Below are positions 1-9,835 of a DNA stretch of 64,000 bases, in pieces. The notes beneath the pieces are model-generated. The model was given only the letters and a program-made list of their open reading frames with translations. It made no database searches and was not told the DNA's origin. Numbering within the stretch: the first letter of the stretch is position 1; every line of letters starts with the position of its first letter. The translations under genes were made by a program, and so were the position numbers. Source of the DNA: Dicaeum eximium (Eukaryota; Chordata; Aves; Passeriformes; Dicaeidae). Location of the stretch: positions 218,248 through 282,247 of the forward strand of contig VWZP01005792.1 of NCBI GenBank assembly GCA_013396995.1, given 5' to 3'.

Positions 1-1208
1 TCCCTGGTATGAAAACTGGCAGCTGGTGGGGAAGGAAGCAATCCTCCTTTCTCGTCCCTTGCTGCAGGAATTTGGCCTCAAGAGAGCAAGGGGACAAGTA
101 ATTTCTGAGCTGGAAGCCAGGTGAGGTACCTGGCACTGTAAGGCCATTCCAACCTGCCGACAGGAGCTCATTTAGAGCCCCAGCTGGACTGGAACAAAGA
201 GCAAAGGTGGGAAAGCCCATGGAAAAGCTTCCCCTGCTCAAGCCCAACCAGATTGTCAGGACATGCTGAAATCCAGCCCTGGAGCTGCAAACTTCCAGGG
301 GGAGATGTCAGCCCCTCTGCCTGCTGATGGCATCCTGGGAGATGTCCATGCCCGAGTGCTGGGACAGGAACTGCTCCAGGGAGGAAAGCTGCACATCTCC
401 TGGCACAGAGACATCCCTCCCCAGGCACTGCACGGAGGGCTCTGCTTTGCCAGGAGGGGAAGCAAAATCTCTGCCAAACTCCTGCCCCTGGTGTGTGCAG
501 CAAGGAGGCACAGACAAGCACAGAGGACATCTCTGAACTGGATGTCCTGGGGAGGCTGTGGCTGTGCTGACACAGCTCAGGGGTGGCTCTGACAGGGCAC
601 TGCCACCTCAGCTGGGCTCTGTGCAGTGACACAGCTCAGGGGTGGCTCTGACAGGGCACTGCCACCTCAGCTGGGCTCTGTGCAGAGCCACGCTCCCGAC
701 AGCTGCGGAATTTAACCCTGGAGTGGGAGCAGGCAAGGGCAAACGGCAGGGAGGGGAAAGGATCCCTCAAACAAAAGCAGACAGGAATTCACAGACAGCC
801 AAGTGGTGGAGGACAAAGGTGGATAACACCAGATCAGCTGGAAATCTCTGGGATGAGGCGAGGAAGGAGGATGGCTGAGGTTTCTTTGCACGAAGGACAG
901 CAGGGGATGTTCCAACCCTAACAAGGCTCCCCACAGGGGAAGGCAGCTCCTCATTAGCTCCCTTTCCATGGAAGCTGCCCCCTGATCACACAGATAAACC
1001 GGGGTTCCCGGTGCTTCCCACGGCATGCTTTGACTCTGGAAGCACACGGGTAACAGAGCTCTGGAGAAAAGCAGAGCACGGCCACACTGACTACAAGACT
1101 GCTCCAGAGCTTGGCAGAGGAGCTCAGCATCTCCTCAGCTCGCTCACAGCATCTCTCACCCCCTCCCCAGCCTCACCAGCCACATCCCACCCCCCAGGAG
1201 CCCCTTAC
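1..1208 (-). other. B3GAT1 intron (partial), 3' of the exon at 1209-1717
   Basis: This is the 5' part of the next intron, starting with the donor GTAAGG at 1208. I see no coding exon in it: the motif expected next in the protein (RSTRRVSVWPV-like) is not present on the minus strand. It contains a 59-bp tandem duplication at 568-685 and is otherwise unremarkable GC-rich sequence. Confidence 0.8.
568..685. repeat. 59-bp perfect tandem duplication
   Basis: TGACACAGCTCAGGGGTGGC begins at 568 and again at 627. Both copies run to GGGCTCTGTGCAG with no differences that I can see. This points to a recent local duplication inside the intron. Confidence 0.9.
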
Positions 1209-1717
1209 CTCCTCGAAGAGCTCCAGGCTGTAGGTGTTGTCATCATCAGCGAAGTAAACAATCCCGGGCTGGCTGTTGTTTTTGTTAAAGGTCTCTCTGA
1301 GCCACCTGAGGGCCAGGTTCCTCTGCATGGTGCCGCGGGGGATGCGGGGGTCCCTCATGTCCCCGCGCAGTTTGTAGTTGCGCGGTGTCTCCACGTTGAG
1401 GTGGGTGTAGTTGAGCCCGGTGTCGCGCAGCAGGCGCGTGATGAGCGGCGTGCGGCGCTGGGAATCCTCCACCAGGATCCAGTGCAGGTTGGGCACGTGC
1501 AGCAGGGTGTTGGCCAGCCTGGTCAGCTCTGCCTTCTGCACCGGCCGGCTGTAGGTGGGGGTGACCACGTGGATGGTGGGCAGCGTGTCTGACCACGGGG
1601 GTGGGCGCGTGTAAACGTACTCTGTCCTCACCACCTCCACAATGTCCCGGTCCGACAGGCAGTATTCCTTGGAGTCCAAGCCTGCAGCGAGATCACGCTG
1701 GGAGTCACCACCATCAT
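1209..1717 (-). CDS. B3GAT1: B3GAT1 coding exon, residues 38-207 (glucuronyltransferase catalytic domain, N-terminal half)
   Basis: This exon encodes the first half of the GT43 catalytic domain of galactosylgalactosylxylosylprotein 3-beta-glucuronosyltransferase 1. The enzyme moves glucuronic acid from UDP-GlcA to terminal galactose on glycoproteins in the Golgi, the step before sulfation in HNK-1 synthesis. The translation has the family landmarks EYVYTRPPPW, IHVVTPTYSRPVQKAEL, RIPRGTMQRNLALRWLRE and the metal-binding FADDDNTYS, with DDD at residues 195-197. Sequons lie at N140 (NYT) and N184 (NNS). The acceptor is TTGCCCAG before 1717; the donor is GAGGAG|GTAAGG at 1209/1208. The exon is 509 bp: two bases finish codon 38, then 169 whole codons, so it ends in phase 0. 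Numbering matches the 334-residue mammalian enzyme as I remember it, so about 127 residues (acceptor-binding half) lie off the left edge. The stem (38-57) is the least conserved part. No frameshift or stop is present. B3GAT2 and B3GAT3 are less likely because the N-terminal exon matches B3GAT1. Confidence 0.97.
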
Positions 1718-4340
1718 CTGGGCAAGGGCATGGAGAGAAGAGAGAGCCGCATGGACTCGGGCGTCCGGCACCCCCGGCTGAGCCAGCGGGCTGCGGCCAC
1801 CAGCGGGTCACCCCGTGGGTGCCAGGAGAGGAAACAGGCTCGGGTGGAGGCTTGCATAGATAAGGGCACGGATAAATAAAGGAATCAGGGACAAACACAC
1901 GTGAGAAAAGAAGATCCTGCTGCTAGAAAGCCAGCACCAAAAAAAAAAAAAAAGGCCTGAGAGCTCAGGAGAACTGGGCTGAGTGCTCACAACGAGCAGC
2001 TTCAAAAAGCACCCAGAAGAGACAGGGTTGTAGAGCAAGTAGGGCTAGATAAAGAAAATAGCCATGTGGAATGATGATCCTTCGTCCCTGAAGAGCTCCA
2101 GTGCTCTGGGCACCACGCTCACTGGGGCAGGACTCACAGATCTGCACTCAGGAACTGGAGCACCTGGACTGGGAGGCAGGGAAGATCTGGTGGAAAACAC
2201 CAGGCCAGTGAAGATCCCCAGCAGCACGGTCTGGGCAGGCACAGAGAAGTGGGGAAAGACACTTCAAATCCAGAAATGGAGAGTGGAAATTAAAGCCTGT
2301 AATTGTAGGTTTTTTCCTGCAGAGACTTTCCCCTGCCTCTAACTAACCTGCCTCAAAAAGGCCCCTCCAGCCTTTAACAGCCCCCTCAGGGGTGCAGATG
2401 TGAGCAATGAGCAGCCTAAAGATTGGATTCTCTGATCCAAACATATAAAATCCATGCAAACTGTTCACAATCAGCTCAAGGAAAACCAGTGTTGACACAC
2501 CTGCTGCTTTTCCAGGGTGCAACTTCCACGTTTTCCACTGCAGAGCAGCAGGAATGCCACGGTCTGCAGAGATGAAGGGGACCCCACTCAGGATATAAGG
2601 CTGCCTCTCCAGTGGGCACAGAACTCTTTGAGCCATAGATTTTTCAAAATCAGGTAACTACCAGGAACTTGAGATGAGAAAGAACAGGAACAGAGGGCCA
2701 TTAGATCTGCCCCAGCAGGGGACTACCCATGGCTTTTTCATAGCGTGTTCTTCTTCCAGCAGCACAGACTTTGATAGCTGAACCAAATGAAGGCTTTGTA
2801 CTGCATGGCATGGACAGAGGGGGTGGGTATCTGGGGCAGGGGACAGGGTACACGTTGCTGTCAGGCCCTATGTCCTGCAAAGCCCCTCAGCATCACAGCA
2901 GAGCTCTCTGAGAGCAGAGAACGCTGGAATCAATCCAGAAATAAATCTGCGAAATGCATTGGACACAGACACAAATGTAATTAGCCAGGATGGTGCCCGA
3001 GGCAGTTTGCAAAGCCCTGCAGGTCCAAGGCTCAGCTGTGAGCCCTGGCACGGTGAAGTGCTGCTGTTCTGGGCATCTCCAGGTGCACACCCCTCTCAGC
3101 ATCTGTGAGCAGAGCATCTCAGAAACGCTTCACAAGAACAAAATGATTCCTCTCAAGAGCTTTCAGGTCGGCCTCTACCACCACTCACTTCCCACTGGGG
3201 GCTCTGAGAGGCAGAGAAGTGCCTCATCAAGGTCATTGGTGAGTTCTTGACCGAGCCATTGGAGCAGTCTCTGTGCTGTAACTGCAGAGGCCATTCACAG
3301 AAAACAGCTTTTAGGGCAGTGATCAAACTGCTGTGCAGACAGACAGCGTGTTTTCAGTCATCTTTAAAGTCCTCTTTTAGAGCCCAGTAGATCTCTCAGC
3401 CTCTGAAACACTGTCCACCTTCCACAAGGGATCAGAGTAATTTTTCTCTGCCCACAGCCTCAGAGGTGGCTGTGAGGAGAAAGGGAAAACTGCGCAGGAC
3501 AGATTGAACTTCCTGCAACTCAACCTGCACATCAGGGTGTCCAGCAAAGGGATAAGCAGCTATGGAGGATGGGGACAAACACTGAAAGGAGAGAGAATCC
3601 CTCAGAGAAAGGGACCAGAGAGGATGAAAGGGTCCTGAAAATGAGCTGGCCTTCTTCCCCCAGACCAGCCTGCCCACAGCAGAAGGGCAGAACCAAGAAG
3701 GAAGGTGGCAGAAGGCAGCGTGGCTTCTTCCAGCCCCCAAGAGCCCTCATAGCCCTCAGATACTGCTGCTGTGCCAAGAACAGGACCAAACTGGGATGCT
3801 TCTGGCCAGAAGGGTTCCCTCAGAGCTTCCTGGAGCCCCCAATTTGTGCCAGGGCTGTGTTTACTGCAGTGTGTGACAGGCAGTGTGGAGCCAACTCCTC
3901 AGAGCACTTTAACTCCCCCAGGCAGGTGAGATCTGGCTCTTGCCTTCCCTTCCAAGTGCAAGAGCACTGCTTTTCTGCTTTCCTTAAAAAGTGCTCTCAG
4001 GTCACATCTCCCAGAGCTGCCTCGAGTGGCAGAGCGCTGCAGAGGCCAGCAGGGAGGGAATCCTCTCCCAGGGAACAAAGAGCAGCAGCACTCTGGATTT
4101 AGGCCATAAAGAGCTCTGCAGGTGCAGCAAGCACATCCCGTGGGTGGAGGTTGATGCCTCTGAAGAACCCCTACGAGCACGGGGCTGTTCCTAGAGCAGA
4201 GGTGGGGGGCTCCTGCATGGGCATGGTCTGGGGGCTGAGATGAGCATGGCTGCCATGGAGAGATGGAATGAGAGAGGAGATGAGGACGAAGGGGGGATGC
4301 ACGGGCTTGGCATGGGCTGGTTTGGTTTGGTTTCTCTCAC
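1718..4340 (-). other. B3GAT1 intron between the two coding exons
   Basis: This 2.6-kb intron is bounded by GTGAG (4340) and CCCAG (1718). It holds a 15-base A run near 1940-1954 and no recognisable gene or transposon. Open frames here share no conserved motif and overlap each other on both strands. Confidence 0.85.
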
Positions 4341-4452
4341 CCTTGTGCACTGCAAGCAGTGGAGCAATGGTGCTCTGGTGCCAGACGGTGATTAGCAGTG
4401 TCCAGGGCAGAACTATCAGCACGATAGCCAGGATGTCTCGTCTCTTCGGCAT
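4341..4452 (-). CDS. B3GAT1: B3GAT1 first coding exon of the short form, residues 1-37 plus first base of codon 38
   Basis: This exon encodes the start MPKRRDILAIVLIVLPW and continues through TLLITVWHQST to AVHK. That is the short basic cytoplasmic tail (PKRR), a single hydrophobic segment at about residues 7-24 that anchors the protein as a type II Golgi membrane protein, and the start of the stem. The match to mammalian B3GAT1 is almost exact. The donor is AAGG|GTGAG (GT at 4340-4339). The leftover G joins AT of the exon at 1717 to give Asp38, and the reading frame is continuous across the splice. The ATG has G at -3. The next exon in the gene is 1209-1717 after a 2.6-kb intron. Sequence immediately before this ATG is also open and conserved (separate entry), so some transcripts may start earlier. 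Confidence 0.96.
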
Positions 4453-4487
4453 CTCCAAGACTGACTGGGCCCACAGCTCCTCATTAC
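4453..4487 (-). other. B3GAT1: 5' part of the same exon: 5'UTR for the short form, coding for the long form
   Basis: These 35 bases lie between a good acceptor (TTTTCACTGTCAG, AG at 4489-4488) and the B3GAT1 ATG. Read in the B3GAT1 frame, with one base supplied by an upstream exon, they give G-N-E-E-L-W-A-Q-S-V-L-E directly before MPKRR. Mammalian GlcAT-P is known in a long form that starts M-G-N-E-E-L-W, so the peptide is conserved and the exon border is supported. An out-of-frame ATG at 4484-4482 opens a frame that overlaps the main start and stops at 4418-4416. Exon start is inferred from the acceptor and the conserved peptide; no transcript was seen. Confidence 0.75.
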
Positions 4488-5129
4488 CTGACAGTGAAAA
4501 CCCCAGAGACAGAACAGCAGAGCACATGGAGAACAGAAATAAATGGGCAGGAAGGAGCGAGGACAGAGAGAGAGAACGCGAGAGAGGGAGAGAGCAGCCA
4601 AGGCGACACGACTCGTGCTCTTACCGGCGCTTACAACCCACCCATTGCAGAAGCAGGTTTGGAGGGGCCTCGGCTGCTGAGCCACGAGCAGGAGGGCACT
4701 GCTGCAGGGCACTGCTGGAGCCTCCAGCAGGAACCTCAGAGACTCATGAGAAACGAAACCTGCAACACAGAGCAAAGGCCAGTAGGCAGAGAAAGTAGCA
4801 GAGTTCTGCTGAGAAGAACAAACCCCACGAGGCAGTGAGCAGCAGCGGTGTCCCATCCCTCCAGGGAGATGCCTCCTGGGTGTCCAGGGCCTTGCTTTCC
4901 TTGTCAAGCAAGTCCCTCTTGCCAGCTGAGTGAAAGCTGCTCAGTGCTGCAGTGTCTGAGCCATCCCAGTGGAACAGAACCTTCCCTTGGCCAGCCAAGC
5001 CTACGGGAGGAGCAGAGGCTGCACTGCCTGACACATCAGCTGGGACCTGCCTGAGCCTCTCCCTTGGCCAGGCAGAGCTCGGGGTGCCTGCACCTCTGCT
5101 CCTGGGGCATAGAAATCCCATATTTTTCC

Positions 5130-5566
5130 TGATGCTTTAGGATTTTTGCTTTTATATTTTTCATTTATTTGTAATCCTGCAATTCTTTAGTGTGTAACTC
5201 TAAACTCCACACACAGTGTGAGCTGCTGCTTCCCCATTTTGGGCAGACAACAATTCCTCTCCAGGCCTGGAATCAAGGACCCCTCACTGCCTCAGGCCTG
5301 AGAGGTGGAGACAAAAGTGAGCTGGGGGGAGCAAACTTGGGGTAAATTACTTCATTAGCTGAAGCTGTAATTGGAAGATTCACCCCCAATATGCAAATGG
5401 ACCAAACTTATAAAAGTGTGAAACTCCTGATCCATTTTTGGGTGTAGCCCCTGGGGGGGCTTTATCTGCCCTAAATGCACCTGAAGACCCTTCAATAAAT
5501 AGAACCGCTTTTTATCCCCTTAATTTTGTTTGGCCCCTGTTTTTAGGCAGCCCTGGAAAAGGCATC
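5130..5566 (+). mobile_element. Solo LTR, family A, copy 1
   Basis: The element begins TGATGCTTTAGG and ends AAAAGGCATC, so its ends form an inverted repeat. Inside are a TATA box (ACTTATAAAAGTGTG near 5407), a poly(A) signal (AATAAATAG near 5495) and the GGCCCCTGTTTTTAGG tail. No internal retroviral genes adjoin it. No clear target duplication was found. The open frame at 5438-5629 is LTR sequence, not a gene. Confidence 0.85.
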
Positions 5567-5740
5567 ATCCCATCAGAATTCCCTGAGCTCAGCCCATCCT
5601 GCGGGCAGCTCCAACACAGCCAGTTTTAGCTCAGGCTTGCAGCAGCCTGCTCAGGTCGGTTCTCTCTCAGAGGTGCTGTGCCTGGAGTATATTAAAGTGC
5701 CACAACGGCTTAGTTTGATGCAACACGAGCACATACAAGA

Positions 5741-5860
5741 TTTAAGCCGGCTGTATTTTATCCCGGCGCCTCGGCGAGCAAAGCGCAGCACTTAGCGGGC
5801 AGTTTGCAAACACGGGTAGCGCTTTAGTGCCGCTGCTCCCCTGTGGGGAGAGGCATCAGC
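5741..5860. other. Short CpG-dense pocket between two LTRs
   Basis: About ten CpGs fall within roughly 100 bases (5744-5845), including CCCGGCGCCTCGGCGAGC and TAGCGCTTTAGTGCCGC, in otherwise CpG-poor intron. It lies between LTR A copy 1 (ends 5566) and LTR B copy 1 (starts 5980) and resembles neither. Function is unknown; it could be a small promoter, a CTCF-type site or a conserved element. Confidence 0.6.
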
Positions 5861-5979
5861 CCTGCTGAAAGGGCTGCGGTGCGGGCAGGCAGAGCCCAGC
5901 GAGGCTGCACAGGGTGCAGGATGCTCTGGGAAAAGCCCTGCGCTCCCACTGACTGATCCGGGAGTTATCCCATCCCCTC

Positions 5980-6468
5980 TGAGAGGAATGACAGACTGTC
6001 TTTATAAACAAACTGAGGGTCTGCTGGTAGACAAAACCAGCACAGAGAGATAAAAGAAACAATGGGAAGGATTTCACTGATTGATGAATTGGAAAAGATA
6101 TTTGCCTTTACAAACAAACTGTAGGTTTTGCTGATAAAATTGGATGTTGGAAGATGAAAGGAACAATGGGGAAAAACGCTCTAAAAATTCCATGAGAATT
6201 TAAAAATCAAAAAGTGGGGTTATACATTAGAGGGGATCAGGCGTTCCGGGAAGTCTGAACCTCTCAAGTACCTCAGCCAGTGGGGAAAGAGAGAAGGGAA
6301 ATGTGGCTGGGAAATTGGGATAAAAAGGAGGCTGTGTCCTCCAAAAATGGGAGAGACCCCAGGGGAATGGCCCATGGCCTCTCCCTTTATTCGAATAAAG
6401 TAAAAGGGACTCCTCTGTCTCCTTTTTAAACATAAACCTCTGATGTTTGTAGATTAATTTTCCTAACA
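5980..6468 (-). mobile_element. Solo LTR, family B, copy 1 (most complete)
   Basis: Read on the minus strand it starts TGTTAGGAAAATTAATC and ends CATTCCTCTCA, 489 bp. It carries a TTATTCGAATAAAG motif and the phrases GGGCCATTCCCCTGGGGTCT and TTTTTATCCCAATTTCCCAG. These are shared with copies at 50097 (3' part) and 58106 (5' part). TG...CA ends and the multi-copy nature indicate an LTR. No target duplication was identified. Confidence 0.75.
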
Positions 6469-9400
6469 CTTCCTTGAATCCCCTCCAGCCTGGGCTCTTG
6501 GTGCCACACTACTCGTGCAGATATTTTCCCAGAGCTCTATTTTATTTGGTTGCATGGGGCAGGCGTGGAGAAATCCAGGTTCAGATCCCTGATTAGGCCA
6601 AACTGGATTGATCTGAGTTTCCCTTGGCCACTGGGCTGTGCAGCCAGCCCCCAGCACTGAGCCCACTTCAGTGAAATGGCTACAAGGACTGGCAGGTTTT
6701 TCCTCTAAGGGAATCTTGCAATCAAGCAATATTCAAGTGGCTGGACAGAACATGGTTCTTCCAAATTAGCACATCAATCACAAAGGCATTAATTTACCAG
6801 GGAAAACAAGAGGGAAGGTGGTCATAGGTGGGGCTTTGTCCTTAAAACTGTCACGTAAATGTCCCTGAACTAAAGTTTCAGTGAATCGTTTTTTTTCCAT
6901 GCATACAAAACCCAAACCCTCAGGAAAATTTCCAGCCAACTCCTGCAAACAGCCAGTTCCCCAGTCAGAGCTCTCTCATTTGTTTTCAGAATTGGTAAAT
7001 GCAGCCTCATTCAGACAAAATAAACCAGGGAAGAAGAGGAGGAATTATTCCAGCAAGCATCAGCCTTCTGCTGCATCCCTGTCCAGCTCCTGCAGCCAGA
7101 GAATTCCTGCTGGCCTCGATCTGCTGGAGCACAGTGCCCTGAGGAAAGAGCATCTGGCCCCATCCCTGCTGCCCCTGCGGCTGCTGACCGTGCCTGAGCA
7201 GAGGACAAGGAGTGGTGGCATCCTTGGAATCCTCTGGATAAAGCTGGAACAGGTCCCTTGAGCATCCCTGCCAGGCAGGGCCCTAAGGGGCAGCTGGAAA
7301 GGCTGAACACCTTACCCTAAAGTGCCTTCCCCAGAAATGCACCAAGGAAAAGATTCTGCTGCTGGAGAGGGGGTGGGAGGAAATAACAGCTAAAAACTCC
7401 TCTCAGAGCCCATTCACAGCTCCTGGCAAGCTGCCACGGAGGGCTGGCATCACCAAATGCCCTGTTTGCCATGGGCAGCTTCCTCCAGTGCCCCTACCTT
7501 AAAGCTGCCTTTTCCCTGCCCCTGCTGATCCAGGCTCAATTCAGCCTCATCCCATGGGACAGGCTGAGCTTGCCACGATGGAAAATGGGCCCCTTTGAGG
7601 TGCTGCTCTGCTTTCCAGCCCCTCAGCTCCAGGGAGAACAAGCAGGCTCCAAGGATTTGTGCATTTCTCTGTCCCCAGCACCGATTATTTCCATTTGCTC
7701 CGGAGCATTCGGCAGCTCCATGGTCACTCAGCTGTCACTGTGGAGCTCCAGCTGCCCAGGGCCAGCACAGCCCACTCATGGCCCAGCAGGGCAGGGAGAG
7801 CTGCCAGGCACAGGGAATGTTCCAGTGCTCCCTTCCCTGTCCCCCTGGAGCTGGCTGAGCTCCCTTTGCACCATCGGCGCTCCTGCGCTGCTGATGCCAC
7901 TCAGATGCAGTGGCTGCAATGGATGTCCCCAAAGGGACACGAGCCCAGGGAGGGTCCCAGACGGCCATGGGTGGCTGGCAGGGACATGGAGCCAGAGCCT
8001 GACCCCAGTTCTGGCCATGCTCTGCACCTTGAGCTGCCCAGCAGCATGCAGGGAGCAGCACAGGCTCTGCTCTGCAGCGTCTCCTCACTGCTGATTCCTG
8101 AAGGGATTTGCTGTTATTGATGATCCTGCCTGAAGGACGGGGTAAGAATTCCTTTGGGGCAGCTGTGAGCAGTGGGAAATCTCCATCCAGAGCATTTCAA
8201 GCTTCCCTCTCAACACCCTGATGCCAGCAGAGCCTCGGTGGGAGGTGACACCGCTCTGGTGTCACAAAGCCACGCTCCCCCCTCTCACCACTGAAATCCA
8301 CTTCCTCCTGTGAGCAGCATCAGCCAGGAATTACAGGGGAGCCTGTGATTTTACACTGCTCACAGCTCCACAGCCCAGACAGAGGGCTTGCCCTAAATCC
8401 CAAATTTCCCTTGTTGCCAAAGCCAGGTGAGGATTTTTGTTGCTGTTTGTGGCACGAGACAAAAATTGGCCTGGGAAAAATGATGCTCCTCTTCAAGGCA
8501 TTCACTCTGCCCCTTCCCCGTGATAACACCACCCTCCTTTTCTCACTGAAATGGCTCCAAACAAAACTTGCTTCGTTCAGATTGTCACTTTTAAACTTCT
8601 CCTATCTCCTCTTCCCCAGGGAAATGAAGGAGGAGGAACAAATTTAAACATCAATTAAAACAATCAAACTCTATTTCCCACTGCAGAAAGTATCCTGCCT
8701 TTTGTTTGTTTGTTTGTTTGTTTTTTCACTTTTGAAAAGTGAGGTGAAAGCCACAAATCAATTACTCAAATGTGAGTGATTTTTGGGTTAAAGTACTCCT
8801 AAAACAAAGGAGTTTTGCAGGGTTTTGGGAAGAATCAGGTGCCACATGATGAGAGAGATCCCCATCCTCCGGCAGAGGGCAATGGTGTCGAGGAATGACA
8901 ATATGGAAAGGGCACTGATCTAATAAAAAAGCTTTAATAAATCCTGGAGCCACGTGTTAGTAACATGCTGGATTATTAAACACTGAAGGTTCTTTTTTTA
9001 AATCAACTTAATTGGCATCAGCTCTGACACTTGCCATAGGAACGAGTGATTTGATCTGCAACCTTTATAGTCAGTTTTACCTTCATTCCTCCTCTGGGGC
9101 TCCTCAGCCCTGGTGTCATTAATCCTTGGTTTGCCCACACTGAAGAGAAGTGATTTAGAAAACGTTAAACTAAAGAATGGCTTGATTTGAATTTGTACCT
9201 ATACATCTTACTGAAATGAAAACATTGTCTAGATGTGAAAAAAAAACCCCAAAAATCCCCAGACAAGGATAGCAAACTCTTGTTTTGTTGTGCTCCAACC
9301 AAGCCAGGAAATAACAAACACTGCCAAAACCTGCAACAAAAGCTTTGCAAAGAAAATAAACACTCACGCTTCAGGATAGTCTCACCAAAAGCTTTTCCCT

Positions 9401-9690
9401 CCCAAAACCTAAAATCAGGGTTCCTTTCACTTTTGCAACAGCAGCTGGCTGTGATCCCTGCTGAAAGATGATGCTGGAGGGGCAGAAGACAGAGCTGGTC
9501 CCTTTGCTCTGCCCACCTCAACCCACAGCCCCTGTGACCCCAAAAGCCCCTCTGAATTCCCAGCCAGGCTCAGGCAGGTGTCTGGCACAGGAATCACCCC
9601 GGGATGGGAGTGCAGGGATGTCCTGCCCGCTGCCCAGAGGGGGAAACTGAGGCACAGGGTGGTCACAGCCCAGCAGACACTGGGGACAAG
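6469..9690. other. Intronic DNA without recognised genes
   Basis: No exon or transposon recognised. A TTTG microsatellite lies at 8701-8726. GC-rich stretches at 7480-8100 produce overlapping open frames on both strands with no conserved motif. Confidence 0.6.
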
Positions 9691-9694
9691 GCTG

Positions 9695-9835
9695 GGGCAG
9701 GACAAGGGGCCACGTTGGATGGGGTTGGGAACAACCTGGGAGAGTGGGAAGGGTCCCTGCCCATGGGAGGGAGTGGAACTGGATGAGATTTAAGTTCCCT
9801 TCAAGCCAAACCAGTCTGGAATTTTGGGATTCTGG
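9695..9835 (+). mobile_element. CR1 LINE 3' fragment
   Basis: It matches the CR1 tail pattern: AAGGGTCCCTGCCCATGGGA, then GGAACTGGATGAGATTTAAG, TTCCCTTCAAGCCAAACCAG and a TGGAATTTTGGGATTCT end. It is severely 5' truncated, as is usual for CR1. Confidence 0.85.

Noticed and set aside
1011..1592. 193-residue plus-strand frame
   Set aside because: Antisense of the GC-rich B3GAT1 exon; openness comes from high GC at third positions.
1285..1596. 103-residue minus-strand frame overlapping the B3GAT1 exon
   Set aside because: It is the exon read in another frame; the B3GAT1 frame has a clear family match and correct splice phases.
2715..2735. ATGG|GTAGTC as the missing long-form first exon of B3GAT1
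   Set aside because: It lies downstream of the 4341-4487 exon on the gene's strand, so it cannot precede it.
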